From positions 62,001 to 126,000 of the forward strand of contig NZ_BLAF01000021.1 of the NCBI RefSeq assembly GCF_009687885.1: a stretch of 64,000 bases of DNA. The letters run 5' to 3'. The translations under genes and the position numbers were made by a program. Below the pieces are notes generated by a model. It worked only from the letters and a program-made list of their open reading frames with translations, was not told the origin of the DNA and did not search any database. Source of the stretch: Acrocarpospora pleiomorpha. GTDB lineage: Bacteria > Actinomycetota > Actinomycetes > Streptosporangiales > Streptosporangiaceae. Positions 53,596-63,094 of this stretch are shown piece by piece. Numbering within the stretch: position 1 is the first letter of the stretch; each line of letters begins with the position of its first letter.

Positions 53596-54962
53596 AGGGC
53601 GCGTACAGCAGCATGGCCGCCGACGTAGAGGTGCTTGCGCAGGGCGATCGCGGAGAGCAGGACGGCCACCCCGGACAGGGCGATCGCGGGCGCGGGCCCG
53701 GTCAGCTCGGCCAGGCCTCCGGCGATCACGCCGCCCAGCGCCTGGCAGGTCATCATCCCCGATTGGGACAGGCCGAACGCCTGCCCGAGCGTCTCCCCCG
53801 GCACGGCCTCGACGAACCTGCGCTGCAACCCCAGGTTGTAGGAGAGCGCGCTCCCGGCCAGGAACGCGAGCCCGGCCGCCGCGAGCGGGCCCGGCTCGGC
53901 CAGGAACCCGAGCAGCGGCAGGCCGAGCAGCACGACCAGCGGCAACGTCAGCCGTTCGCGCAGCGCTGGCGGCGCGAACCGGCCGACCACGAACTCCCCG
54001 ACGCCCATCCCGGCCGCGGTCACGGCCAGCACGATCCCGGCCGCCGACGCCGTCCCCCGCTCGGTGAAGTACGGGATGAACACCGCCTCCGCGCCCACCA
54101 TGAACATGATCGGCACCCAGCCGGCCAGCATCAGGCCGCGCACCCGGCGATCGGCGAGCAGGGCCGCGTTCACCCGAAGGCTGGCGCGGACCACGCCGGC
54201 CTTGGCGGCCACCGCGCGGGCGGCGCGGTCTTTCAGCCCGAACCTGAGCACCAGCGCGCCGCAACCGGACAGGCTCGCGGTGAGCAGCAGCGCGTGATTC
54301 GGCCCGATCAGGGCGAGCACGCCACCGCCGACCGCCATCCCGGCGATCTGGGCGCCCGCCGCCGTCATCGTGAAGATCGCGCGGCCCAGCACGAAGCCGT
54401 CCCCCGCCAGCATGTCGGGCAGGATGGCGTTGCGGGCCGCCGCGAAGATCGACGCGGGCACGCTGGTCACCAGGACCACCGCCAACATCGCCCACACCGA
54501 AAGCCCGGCGAACGCCAGCACCAGGCACACGGCGACCCGCAAGATTTCCCCGGCCACGATCACCGGCCGCGGCCGCAGCCGGTCGGCCAGCGAGAGCAGG
54601 AAAACCCCGCCGACCGCGTGCGGCAAGAACCCGATCATGTACGCGGCTGCCGACAGCCCGGCGGACTCCGTCTGCGTGTAAACCAGGACGGACACGGCGA
54701 GCATCTTCACCGACTCGCCCAGGACCATCAGCAACTGCCCGGCGAACAACACCCGGAACTCGGCCACCGAGAACACTTCACGAAATGTCGCCGCACGTTC
54801 CGGGATCGACTCAGACCCGACGGGCGCACTCTCCGCAGAGCCGGAGCCCCGCGAAACCAATGTCGCCGCACGTTCCGGGGCGGGCTCTGGCCCGACCGGC
54901 CCGGCGGGCGCGTTCTCCACCGGTCCGGAGTCCCGGGAAGCCGACGAAGAACCGTCTTCCAT
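53592..54962 (-). CDS. MFS transporter (multidrug-type)
   Basis: 456 aa. The first ~60 residues are an unusual hydrophilic extension with two repeats ending in PERAAT; helices start near residue 68 (VLFAGQLLMVLGESVKML). 12-helix pattern with GRFAPPALRERLTLPLV and FGLSQSGMMTCQALGGV. Divergent from an ArsR regulator with a palindromic operator between; probably a small-molecule efflux pump. Confidence 0.85.
   Translation of the reverse strand: MEDGSSSASRDSGPVENAPAGPVGPEPAPERAATLVSRGSGSAESAPVGSESIPERAATFREVFSVAEFRVLFAGQLLMVLGESVKMLAVSVLVYTQTESAGLSAAAYMIGFLPHAVGGVFLLSLADRLRPRPVIVAGEILRVAVCLVLAFAGLSVWAMLAVVLVTSVPASIFAAARNAILPDMLAGDGFVLGRAIFTMTAAGAQIAGMAVGGGVLALIGPNHALLLTASLSGCGALVLRFGLKDRAARAVAAKAGVVRASLRVNAALLADRRVRGLMLAGWVPIMFMVGAEAVFIPYFTERGTASAAGIVLAVTAAGMGVGEFVVGRFAPPALRERLTLPLVVLLGLPLLGFLAEPGPLAAAGLAFLAGSALSYNLGLQRRFVEAVPGETLGQAFGLSQSGMMTCQALGGVIAGGLAELTGPAPAIALSGVAVLLSAIALRKHLYVGGHAAVRAL
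54784..54879. repeat. 75-bp spaced repeat in MFS N-terminal extension
   Basis: The first 20 bases AATGTCGCCGCACGTTCCGG occur at 54784 and again at 54859 (75 bp apart, in frame); flanking sequence is more diverged. It encodes the repeated PERAATLV/PERAATFR ends of two hydrophilic units. Confidence 0.75.
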
Positions 54963-55008
54963 GGCACCTCCGCATCAGATGCTCGGGAAGTCCCACTCTC
55001 TTTCGCTA

Positions 55009-55029
55009 ATATTTCGGAAATATCCGAAA
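55009..55029. promoter_or_regulatory. ArsR-type operator
   Basis: Two overlapping dyads: ATATTTCGGAAATAT (55009-55023, 7-bp arms) and TTTCGGA-AATA-TCCGAAA (55012-55029, 7-bp arms). Located between the MFS and ArsR starts. Confidence 0.75.
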
Positions 55030-55040
55030 GGTGGGGGTGG

Positions 55041-56012
55041 ATGATCCGGATCGAGGTGAGCCCGCAGGACATCGCCGCGAGCCGGTTCGCGATCTCGCCG
55101 GTCGTGGAGACGATGCACGCACTCTGGGTGGTGTCGGGACGGCAGCCCGCCGGGCCGCTGAGGTCGTGGGCGGAACAGGCGCGAGAGCCGTACCTGGCCT
55201 TGGTGGCGGCCAATCCCGAGCTGCGGGCTTTGCATGCGCTGATGCGGGCGGGGGGCTACAACGCGGACTTCGTCGCGCCGCCGCCTTCCGGCGTGAATGT
55301 GCGGTTCGAGGTGGAGATCGAGCGGATCAGGGCAACGCCGCTCAGCCAGGCGCGGGCGGAGATCGCTAGGAACCTGGACGGCGTGGCCCGCCCCCCGGAC
55401 GCGGTGATGGCCATCCTGAACGGGCCCGGCGTGGTGGACGCGCTCGCCGACGCCCTGGAACTGGCCTGGCGGGCGGTCCTCTCTCCGGACTGGCCGCGCT
55501 TCCACGCCATTCTGGAGCGCGACGTGGTGCAGCGGGCCGGACGGCTGGCCACCTACGGCTGGGCGGCCGCACTCGACGACCTCAACCCCAGCATCGGCTG
55601 GCGCGACGATACCATCGAGATCCGCCACCGAGGCGAGCCCGAGCACTACCGCCTAGACGGCCGCGGCCTGCTCTTCATGCCAAGCGCGTTCTCCCCCAAA
55701 GTGATCCCCTACCTGGAGGATTCCTGGCCCTATGCGGTCGTCTATCCGGCCAGAGGCACCGCCGTCCCCACCCACACCGGCGGCACCACCGCCCTGACCC
55801 GCCTGATCGGCCGCTCGCGAGCCCGCATCCTGCTGGAACTGGCAACCCCGGCCACCACCTCCCAACTGGCCGCCCGGCTCACGCTGAGCCTGGGCGCCAC
55901 CGGCGACCACATCTCGGCCCTGCGAACGGCCGGTCTGATCACCGGCTCCCGGACCGGCCGCACGGTCCGCTACCACCGCACGCCGCTCGGGGACGCGCTG
56001 GTCAGCCCTTAA
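55041..56012 (+). CDS. ArsR-family regulator (DUF5937-like)
   Basis: 323 aa from ATG 55041 (GGGGGTGG upstream). Large N-terminal domain of the ArsR/DUF5937 type (FAISPVVETMHALWVV; WGWAAALDDLNP region) and a C-terminal winged helix (ARILLELATPATTSQLAARLTLSLGATGDHISALRTAGLI). Probable autorepressor and controller of the divergent MFS gene. Confidence 0.85.
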   Translation: MIRIEVSPQDIAASRFAISPVVETMHALWVVSGRQPAGPLRSWAEQAREPYLALVAANPELRALHALMRAGGYNADFVAPPPSGVNVRFEVEIERIRATPLSQARAEIARNLDGVARPPDAVMAILNGPGVVDALADALELAWRAVLSPDWPRFHAILERDVVQRAGRLATYGWAAALDDLNPSIGWRDDTIEIRHRGEPEHYRLDGRGLLFMPSAFSPKVIPYLEDSWPYAVVYPARGTAVPTHTGGTTALTRLIGRSRARILLELATPATTSQLAARLTLSLGATGDHISALRTAGLITGSRTGRTVRYHRTPLGDALVSP

Positions 56013-56811
56013 GCGCCCCCGCCATCAGACCGCGCATGAAGAACCGGCCCAGCAGCACGTAGATGATCATGGTGGGGATGGAGGCGAGGATCGCGGCGGC
56101 CATCTGCTGGCTGTAGGGGACGGTCTGGGCGCCCGCGATGTTGTTGAGCATCACCGTGGTCGGCCAGGAACTCGGCCCGGTCAGGAAGACCGCGAACAGG
56201 AAGTCGTTCCACATCGAGGTGAACTGCCAGATGATCACGACCGCGAAGGCGGGACCCGAGACCGGCAGCACGATCGAGGCGAAGGTCCGCAGCATGCCCG
56301 CGCCGTCCACCCGGGACGCCTCGATCAGCTCGTCCGGGATGGTCACGTAATAGTTGCGGAAGATCAGCGTGCAGATCGGGATGCCGTACACGACATGGGC
56401 CAGGACCAGGCCGGGGATGCCGCCGTACACGCCGAGGTTCACCATGAGCTGGACCAGCGGGATCATCACCCCCTGGTACGGGACGAACATGCCGAACAGG
56501 AACAGCGTGAACACGAGTTCCGAACCGGGAAAGCGCCACTTCGACAGCACGTAGCCATTCATCGCGCCCAGCGCGGCCGAGATGAGCGAGCCGGGCACGG
56601 CCAGCAGGAAGCTGTTGACGATGCCGGGCCGCAGCTTCTCCCAGGCCACCCCCCACGCCTCGGTCGTCCAGACCCGCGGCAGGTTCCACGCCTGGCTCGG
56701 GTCGGCCTCCGACAGGGGCTTGAAGCTGGTCACCACCAGCACGTAGACGGGCAGCAGGAAGAGCAGCACGAAAAACAGGAGCAGTGCGAAACGCACATGC
56801 CTGGTGGTCAC
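56002..56811 (-). CDS. Sugar ABC transporter permease 2
   Basis: 269 aa from GTG 56811, overlapping the preceding permease (GTGA). MalG-type: six helices and EAA loop IPDELIEASRVDGAGMLRTFASIVLP. Converges with the ArsR gene (11-base overlap). Confidence 0.9.
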   Translation of the reverse strand: MTTRHVRFALLLFFVLLFLLPVYVLVVTSFKPLSEADPSQAWNLPRVWTTEAWGVAWEKLRPGIVNSFLLAVPGSLISAALGAMNGYVLSKWRFPGSELVFTLFLFGMFVPYQGVMIPLVQLMVNLGVYGGIPGLVLAHVVYGIPICTLIFRNYYVTIPDELIEASRVDGAGMLRTFASIVLPVSGPAFAVVIIWQFTSMWNDFLFAVFLTGPSSWPTTVMLNNIAGAQTVPYSQQMAAAILASIPTMIIYVLLGRFFMRGLMAGALKG

Positions 56812-57701
56812 GTTCGATCTCCCCGGCGGGCGTTCCAGATCAGGTACGGCACGACGAACACGCACACCGACAGCACGATGTAGGCCGCGATGGTGGCCCC
56901 CTTGGCCGGATCGTGCGAGTCGAAGACGGCGGTCCACATGAAGATCGCGGGCACGTCCGTGATGATCTGCTTGCCGGACACGGCCACGATGAGGTCGAAC
57001 ACCTTCAAGCTGATATGCCCGAGAATGATCAGCGCCGCCAGCGTCACCGGCCGCAGGAACGGCAGCACGATGTGGCGGTAGACCTGCCACTCGTTGCACC
57101 CGTCCACCCGCGCCGACTCGCGCAGCTCCTCCGGCACCCCGCGGAACCCGGCCAGAAACAAAGCCATGACATATCCGGACATCTGCCAGACGGCGGGGAG
57201 GGCCATGGCGGCCATTCCCCAGTCCTGGTCGCGGAACCAGCCCCACTGCAGGAAATCCAGCCCCAGATAGCCCAACAGGCCGTTCAGGCCGACCGCGCGC
57301 TCGCCGGTGCCGCTGTTGAGCAGCCAGCGCCAGACCACGCCGGTGGCGATGAACGAGACGGCCATCGGGAACAGGTAGATCGCACGGAACCCGCCCTCAC
57401 CCCTGATCCCCTTCTCCATCAGGAACGCCAGGAACCAGCCGAGCACCAGCGCCCCGGCCACGAAGACGACCGTGAAGAGGACGGCGTGCCGGACCGAGAG
57501 GCCCCAGCGGTCCTCGGCCCAGATGCCGGTGAAGTTCTCCAGGCCGACGAAACTCCCCGGGGAGACCTCGTCGTGCTGGTCGGTCAGGGCGACCTTGAAG
57601 TTCCAGCCCAGCATGCCGTACACGAAAACCGCGATGGCGATGATCGACGGTGACACCAGCAGCAAGCCGGGCAGCCACCTGCGGACCCTCGTCACATTCA
57701 T
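56808..57701 (-). CDS. Sugar ABC transporter permease 1
   Basis: 297 aa. MalF-type permease: six helices and EAA loop VPEELRESARVDGCNEWQVY. Second gene of the operon starting with the binding protein; no ATPase is encoded, as expected for actinomycetes that share an MsiK-type ATPase. Confidence 0.9.
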   Translation of the reverse strand: MNVTRVRRWLPGLLLVSPSIIAIAVFVYGMLGWNFKVALTDQHDEVSPGSFVGLENFTGIWAEDRWGLSVRHAVLFTVVFVAGALVLGWFLAFLMEKGIRGEGGFRAIYLFPMAVSFIATGVVWRWLLNSGTGERAVGLNGLLGYLGLDFLQWGWFRDQDWGMAAMALPAVWQMSGYVMALFLAGFRGVPEELRESARVDGCNEWQVYRHIVLPFLRPVTLAALIILGHISLKVFDLIVAVSGKQIITDVPAIFMWTAVFDSHDPAKGATIAAYIVLSVCVFVVPYLIWNARRGDRT

Positions 57702-57746
57702 CCTTTCCGTGGGGGCACGGCGGGTGCCGTACCCCCAGGTGTCAGA

Positions 57747-59033
57747 TCACTGGCCGCTGTTCTTGGCGGCGTCGGCGAGGGACTGCTGGAACTTGGCGAC
57801 GTCGCCCTCCTGCTGGAACAGGCCGACCGCGTCGTTGATCGCGGCGCGCCAGGCGTCGTTGGCGACCACGCCGTGCTGGATCGAACCGGCCAGCTTGTTG
57901 CTCGCCCACTGGGCCAGGTCCCACTCCAGGTAGTCCTTGTAGAGGGACTTGTCGGCGTCCTTGCGGGCGGGGATGGAGCCCTTCAGCGGGTTGAACGCGT
58001 CCTGGCCCTCCTTGCCGGCCGCCACCTTCAGCCACGCCACCGCGCCGTCGCGGTTCGGCGCGCCCTTGGGCAGGGTGAAGCTGTCCGACAGCCACATGAA
58101 GGTGCCGTCGGTGCCGGGCGCGGGGGCCCAGTCGAAGTCGGTCTTGGAGACCTTGCCGAGGCCGCCGTCCGGCGGGTTGTGGAAGTAGCCGTAGGCCCAG
58201 TCGCCCATGATGTTGAAGGCGGCCTGGCCGTCCGCGACCTGCTTGGCGGCGGGCTGCCAGTCCTCCACGGGGGTGCCCGCGTAGGACAGGATGGTCTTGA
58301 AGTCGGTCAGCGCCTTGGTCACGTTCGCGCTGGACCAGTCGGCCTGCGCGCTCCACAGCTGGTTGTAGGCGTCGGTCCCGAGCGAGCCGAGCAGCACGCT
58401 CTCCAGCAGGTGCACCACGGTCCACTGCGAGCCGATGGACAGCGGGATCTTCCCTGCCCCCTTGACCTTCTCCAGGTCGGCGATGAACGCGGGGATCGTG
58501 GCCGGCGGGCTGGTGATCCCGGCCTCCTGGAGCACCGACGGGTTGAACCAGAGCACGTTGGAGCGGTGGATGTTCACCGGCACCGAGTAGATCTGGCCCT
58601 GGACCGAGATCTGGTCGATCAGCTGCTGCGGGAAGACGTCCTTCAGCTTGAGCTCGTCGTAGAGGAAGTTCAGCGACTCCAGCTTGCCCGCCTTGATGTA
58701 GCCCTGCAGCTCGGCTCCGGCGTGGCCCTGGAAGGTGTCCGGGGGCTGGTTGGCTTGAAGCTTGCTGGCCAGCAGCGCGCGGGCCTGGTCGCCCGAGCCG
58801 CCCGCCACGGCCGCGTCCACGAACTGCTGGCCGGGGTTCTCCCGCTCGAAGATGGCCCGCATCGCCTTGAGGCCGTCCGCCTCACCGGGGCCAGTCCACC
58901 AGGAGAAAACCTCAACCTTGGCGTTCGGGGTCCCCCCACCGCCGGTCTCGGCGCTCTCCCCGCTCCCGCAGGCCGTCAGGGTCAGCAGTCCGGTCAAGGA
59001 AACCGCGACGGCCGCCATCCACCGTAGTCGCAT
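57747..59033 (-). CDS. Sugar-binding lipoprotein
   Basis: 428 aa. Lipobox TLTACGSG. Extracellular solute-binding family 1 features: KVEVFSWWTGPGEADGLKAM, PPDTFQGHAG, AAFNIMGDWAYGYF. Resembles glucose/mannose- or oligosaccharide-binding proteins. Operon promoter carries the LacI operator at 59080-59093. Confidence 0.9.
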   Translation of the reverse strand: MRLRWMAAVAVSLTGLLTLTACGSGESAETGGGGTPNAKVEVFSWWTGPGEADGLKAMRAIFERENPGQQFVDAAVAGGSGDQARALLASKLQANQPPDTFQGHAGAELQGYIKAGKLESLNFLYDELKLKDVFPQQLIDQISVQGQIYSVPVNIHRSNVLWFNPSVLQEAGITSPPATIPAFIADLEKVKGAGKIPLSIGSQWTVVHLLESVLLGSLGTDAYNQLWSAQADWSSANVTKALTDFKTILSYAGTPVEDWQPAAKQVADGQAAFNIMGDWAYGYFHNPPDGGLGKVSKTDFDWAPAPGTDGTFMWLSDSFTLPKGAPNRDGAVAWLKVAAGKEGQDAFNPLKGSIPARKDADKSLYKDYLEWDLAQWASNKLAGSIQHGVVANDAWRAAINDAVGLFQQEGDVAKFQQSLADAAKNSGQ

Positions 59034-59079
59034 CGCAACATCCTTTCGGGGTATTGAAACGGGTCATGTCATCCCCGAC

Positions 59080-59093
59080 TGACAACGTTGTCA
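59080..59093. promoter_or_regulatory. LacI operator of sugar importer
   Basis: TGACAACGTTGTCA, identical to the operator in front of the LacI gene at 52603. On the minus strand its left end forms TTGACA, a perfect -35 box, so repressor binding would occlude RNA polymerase. Confidence 0.88.
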
Positions 59094-59151
59094 AGAGGCC
59101 AATCAACCCACCGTTCACCATCCCGCGTCAAGGTTTGTGCAGATAACGTCT

Positions 59152-59934
59152 CTATATAGAGCGCTCTCCGACCCGGCGCATCACGCGGCATTCGCGCTCG
59201 TCCAGCAGGGCGGTGACGGTCACCCCGAAGTCGTCCAAGGCGCCGGGCAGTTCCACCGAGGCCAGGCCCGGGCGGGCCACCACCAGCGCGCCCCGGCTGA
59301 AGGCGAGGCTGGCCAGTAGCGCGAGTTCGGCGTCGGGACCGGGCGGCCAGCTGACCAGCACGACGTCGGAGCCGACCAGGCCGACGCCGTCGTCCAGCCG
59401 GTCCATTCCGTCCAGGAACGCCTCGTGGGTGAGCCGGTCTTCCTCGGAGAGCAGGACCGCGCCCGCAGTGGGGCGGATCCGCGGCAGCGGGACCGGTTCG
59501 AGGGTCAGCAGTGTGCCGAACTCGATCGTGTCCACCGCCGGGCCGAAGGAGACCACCTGGCGCACCCGCGAATGATCGGCGGCCTCCACCGCGGCGGGCG
59601 CCAGCTTCTGAGTGGTGAACAGCAGCCGGGCGTCCCAGCGCAGCAGCGCAGCAGCGTCGGCCACGCGGAGCGGGAGCGCCACGCCGCCGGCCGCGATCAC
59701 CGTGTGCAGCGCGGTCAGCTGGGTGGCCACCCCGTCCACCAGCACGCCCGCGACCTGGCCGGCCCTGGCGCCGCGCCGTACCAGCCCGGCCGCCGCCCCC
59801 ACGACCGTGCTGGCGAGCGCGCGGTAGCTGAGCACCGCGCCGTCCCCCAGATCGACCAGCGCCGGACGGTCACCCCGCTCGTGCGCACCACCGAACACCA
59901 CCTGGGTGACCAGCGGCTGAGCCGTCGACTCCAT
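59152..59934 (-). CDS. Partial AMP-binding (ANL)-like protein
   Basis: 260 aa from ATG 59934. Resembles the N-terminal part of acyl-CoA synthetases/adenylation domains (RPALVDLGDGAVLSYRALASTVVGAAAGLVRRG; LHTVIAAGGVALPLRVA), but the P-loop (SGTTG-K), the adenine motif and the C-terminal lid are all absent. TACCGT seven bases before ATG suggests a leaderless transcript. Could be a degenerate fragment or a regulatory pseudoenzyme; the clean reading frame argues against simple decay. Confidence 0.7.
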   Translation of the reverse strand: MESTAQPLVTQVVFGGAHERGDRPALVDLGDGAVLSYRALASTVVGAAAGLVRRGARAGQVAGVLVDGVATQLTALHTVIAAGGVALPLRVADAAALLRWDARLLFTTQKLAPAAVEAADHSRVRQVVSFGPAVDTIEFGTLLTLEPVPLPRIRPTAGAVLLSEEDRLTHEAFLDGMDRLDDGVGLVGSDVVLVSWPPGPDAELALLASLAFSRGALVVARPGLASVELPGALDDFGVTVTALLDERECRVMRRVGERSI

Positions 59935-60216
59935 GCTCAGGACGGTAGGGCCCGATGGCCGCTTCGCGGATCCGCATATGTATGTAGTCGCATGTGTAGG
60001 CCGCCTCCCGGTTTCGGGCGGACCCGGGTCCTGCGCGACCCGGGCCCGCGGCCGCGTGCCCCTCGACCTGGGGTCTCCACCCCTCCGAGGCGACCTCGGC
60101 CGACTCGACGAGGCACGCGGCGTGTCCAGATGCCTCTGCCGGACCCGCTTTGGCGGAAGGCATCCGCCTGCATACCGGCCTGAAATCGCTTCCCCCCGGC
60201 CGGTCACACCGCCAAA

Positions 60217-60595
60217 CTAGGCGGCGGGCCGGGCGGTCACATCCACACGAATGCCCACTCGACGGTGTATTCGCGCCAGCTGATCATGTGTAGGCGAACC
60301 CTTTAAGGGGTGCGTGTCTCGCGGCATCCATAGGGTTTGACCTGCACCGGTGTCCACGATGCCGCTTGCCAGGGCCTCATCAAGGCCGTCCGAAGCAACC
60401 TTCGGGTCGCGGGCGGGCGGCAGGCCATGACGCCGAACAATCTCGTGCTGGATCTTGCGGATGACGATGACGTCGATCTCTGGTCCTTCGTCCGGGTAGT
60501 CGGCAACCTGGATGGCGATCCCCGTGCCTTCTCCATGTGGGTCTCAAGGTCGGCGATGAGGCCGCCGAGTTCGGCTCGGGCCTGGTCGACTCAGG
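60217..60595 (-). pseudogene. Frameshifted gene remnant, unknown family
   Basis: No intact reading frame, but two adjoining pieces in different frames read like real protein with GC-rich third positions: VDQARAELGGLIADLETHME (~60592-60533), then GIAIQVADYPDEGPEIDVIV running on as RKIQHEIVRRHGLPPA, through IVDTGAGQTLWMPRD to a stop at 60217. A TGA separates them in frame. I interpret this as a decayed gene; its family is not recognised. The flanking 59935-60216 and 60596-60700 hold nothing else. Confidence 0.45.
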
Positions 60596-60708
60596 CCCGC
60601 AGCCATCCCTTCCCGCCGTTCGAACCCGCCATAATTGAGAGATCTGGCCGACACTCAAATATTTCAGCGTCTCGTCGATCGAGTTGTTTGCATGTTCACC
60701 GAAGAGAC

Positions 60709-60737
60709 TTGACGCAAGTGATCACGCAGCATAGAAG
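60709..60737 (+). promoter_or_regulatory. Candidate promoter of the secreted protease
   Basis: TTGACG (60709-60714), 17-bp spacer, TAGAAG (60732-60737), 30 bases before the ATG at 60768. Confidence 0.4.
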
Positions 60738-60767
60738 GAAGCGAGGGTACTCGACAGAAAGGGCAGC

Positions 60768-62066
60768 ATGAGAAGGTCGCGCGCGTTACGCCGATTCCTG
60801 GCGCCATTCATCGCAGTGCTGATGGCGATAACTACCATGACACCCGTCTCCCACGCCGACGCGGTCGCCGATGATCCCCCAAAGGATCGGCCCGTCGAAG
60901 AAAGGCCGTTCAGCTATCTTCCGCCGGGAACCCTGGAGAAGATGAAAAGTCAAGAAGCGTCCAAACGAGCCGCGACCAAAATCTTGGACGTCCTGGTAGA
61001 GCTAGTCGGGAACGTACGGAATCCGCGTGGCAGTGGGTTCGCCGGTCTCTGGATAGACGACCATGGCGTGCAGGTCCGCTGGAAGGGGACATTGCCTGGC
61101 GGCATCGAGGATGCCGTCACGCGGGCCCGCGCGGACACGCCTGTGAACGTTGCGCAGTCCGCCTATTCCCGCGCCGAGCTCACCGCTGAGGCGGACAAGC
61201 TCAGAACGCAGATGTTCCAGAATCCAGAGGGCCCCATCCACCGGCTGGAGATCAAGGGAGACGGGAGCGGGATAGTCGCTGTCACCGAGAAGCCAAGAGA
61301 CAAAGCGGAGCTTCGAGCGGCATATTCCTCGCTGTCCGATATTCAGGTGCCTCTCACGATCGTCCAGAAGGCTCGCGCCACGACAGCCGGCAGACTCGAC
61401 GACACGAATCCGTTCTACGCCGGGGCGCTGATGTGGAACGGAGGTTACGACAACCGGCAGATTTACTGCACTGCGGGTTGGCCGGTGCAGGGCCGGAGCA
61501 ACGGCAACTGGTATCTCGTGACGGCCTCTCACTGCGCCTATTCCGGCCAGCACTGGTGGAACGGCAATGGAAGCGCATACATCGGCCAGGCCGGCCTTGA
61601 GTCGACCTTTCTGGACATCATTCTGGTCGGCATGGCGGGTCCGGAGAACTACAAGTACATCTGGGATGGCGGCGTTCCGGGAGGAGAGAACACGTCTCCG
61701 GAATACGTCAAGCCGGTTGCTGGCTGGGGGCACGTAATTCCCGGCGAATGGCTTTGCGCATCGGGCTCGTACAGTGGTGCCGTATGCCGGTGGGTGGTGA
61801 ACAACGACTTCCCCTACAGCTACTGTGACCATGACAAATTCGGCACCTGGGAGTGCTACGGCGACATGTTCACCATGACTCAGATCGATGGCCTACGGGG
61901 ATGCCGTGGCGGTGACAGCGGCGGGCCGGTGTTCGCGCTTAGCAATGATCTCTCGCAGGTCATCGCCCGAGGTGTCATGAGTGGCTGCAACATCAGCGGG
62001 GACGGCGACTGGATGATTTTCCAGGACTTCTACTCGATTTACACTTCTCTTCATGTGACTGTCTAG
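60768..62066 (+). CDS. Secreted S1-family (trypsin-like) serine protease
   Basis: 432 aa; GAAAGGG site. Signal peptide (~1-30, ending SHADA), an N-terminal propeptide-like region with helical repeats (~45-210), then the protease domain: His in YLVTASHCAY, Asp in TFLDIILVG, Ser in CRGGDSGGPVF. Cysteines at IYCTAGW, SHC, CRWVV, YCDHD, WECYG, GCRGGDS, SGCN suggest disulfides. Similar to streptogrisin-type exported proteases processed from a proenzyme. Confidence 0.85.
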   Translation: MRRSRALRRFLAPFIAVLMAITTMTPVSHADAVADDPPKDRPVEERPFSYLPPGTLEKMKSQEASKRAATKILDVLVELVGNVRNPRGSGFAGLWIDDHGVQVRWKGTLPGGIEDAVTRARADTPVNVAQSAYSRAELTAEADKLRTQMFQNPEGPIHRLEIKGDGSGIVAVTEKPRDKAELRAAYSSLSDIQVPLTIVQKARATTAGRLDDTNPFYAGALMWNGGYDNRQIYCTAGWPVQGRSNGNWYLVTASHCAYSGQHWWNGNGSAYIGQAGLESTFLDIILVGMAGPENYKYIWDGGVPGGENTSPEYVKPVAGWGHVIPGEWLCASGSYSGAVCRWVVNNDFPYSYCDHDKFGTWECYGDMFTMTQIDGLRGCRGGDSGGPVFALSNDLSQVIARGVMSGCNISGDGDWMIFQDFYSIYTSLHVTV

Positions 62067-62896
62067 AAGGCACCTGGAAGCGCGGGCGTGTTGTTGTCGT
62101 TCACGACCGCGACATTTCCTAGTTCGTCGAGCAGCCCTCTTTCGCCCAGAGGGCTGCTCAGTTCATATGTGAACGCCTCGGCCCGGAGATCAGCGGTCAT
62201 AGCGCAGCGTGAGAATTCGGCACGCGACCGAGGGGCGATTTTTCCTATCACGACAACGTTCTCACTCTCGGTGATCCGCACGTTGGGAGGTGCGGTCACG
62301 CGCTGCCCGCAACCGCGTCTGGGATCCATCCAGACCGTGATCTGAGGAAGCGTCCGACTCGCCGACGCCTGCACAACCGTGGAAGAAGGGGAAAGCGACC
62401 CGAGACGCCAGAAGAATCGAGAAGGCAGAGCCGGCCACACCAGCGCCCCGCCTCCCGCCAATTGGAATTTCCACGCCGGCAGTGACACGAAGCCGCGATC
62501 CGATTGAAATTCCTGAATCACACTCTCGGCGGCCACGACCGTGCCCATCCTCCCCGGCGCGGCCTTCCGGTCCAGGTGGAGTCTCAACTCGTCGAACGCG
62601 TTCCGCGCGGAAACGCGGGGAAGTGTCGTGACGCCGTCTGGCAACGTGACTTCCGAGGCTGCCGGGACAGTCTCGGACAACTTCCCGCCGAGCTGCACGC
62701 CGATGACGATTCCGCCTGACTTCTCCTGGGCGGGGAGCGCCGTTACCAGAAGGATGGGACGTGGATCCCGGCTCGCCTGGAATGAACTCCACTGGCTTAT
62801 CACGGTGAGAGGGTCCGGATACCCGGGCCGACTGTCCCCGGTGACAGCGAAGGGTGCCGTGACCAGGAAAACAGCGAGAGACAACGCTCTTCTCAT
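62063..62896 (-). CDS. Secreted hypothetical protein
   Basis: 277 aa from ATG 62896; no clear ribosome site. Signal peptide MRRALSLAVFLVTAPFAVTG then a soluble domain with LLVTALPAQEKSGGIVIGVQ and VTLPDGVTTLPRV. Not recognised. Converges with the protease (4-base overlap). Confidence 0.7.
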   Translation of the reverse strand: MRRALSLAVFLVTAPFAVTGDSRPGYPDPLTVISQWSSFQASRDPRPILLVTALPAQEKSGGIVIGVQLGGKLSETVPAASEVTLPDGVTTLPRVSARNAFDELRLHLDRKAAPGRMGTVVAAESVIQEFQSDRGFVSLPAWKFQLAGGGALVWPALPSRFFWRLGSLSPSSTVVQASASRTLPQITVWMDPRRGCGQRVTAPPNVRITESENVVVIGKIAPRSRAEFSRCAMTADLRAEAFTYELSSPLGERGLLDELGNVAVVNDNNTPALPGAF

Positions 62897-63094
62897 ACGG
62901 ACATCATCTGCCAGAAGTAGGCGACGGACTACCACCGATTAGACGATTGAACGCGGACGGGGGTTTACGGCTGGTGCGTGGGGATTGTGCGGATCAGTAG
63001 AGTGAAGAATTCCGCCCGAGGCCCGCGACCAGCGGGAAAGCATCATCTGTCGGCGGCGCTGCAAAACTGGATCTGGCCCACATCTCGAGATCTG

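Noticed and set aside
59158..59167. AGAGCGCTCT palindrome similar to the LacI site at 45126
   Set aside because: Inside the end of a gene and not matched by another site nearby; common by chance in GC-rich DNA.
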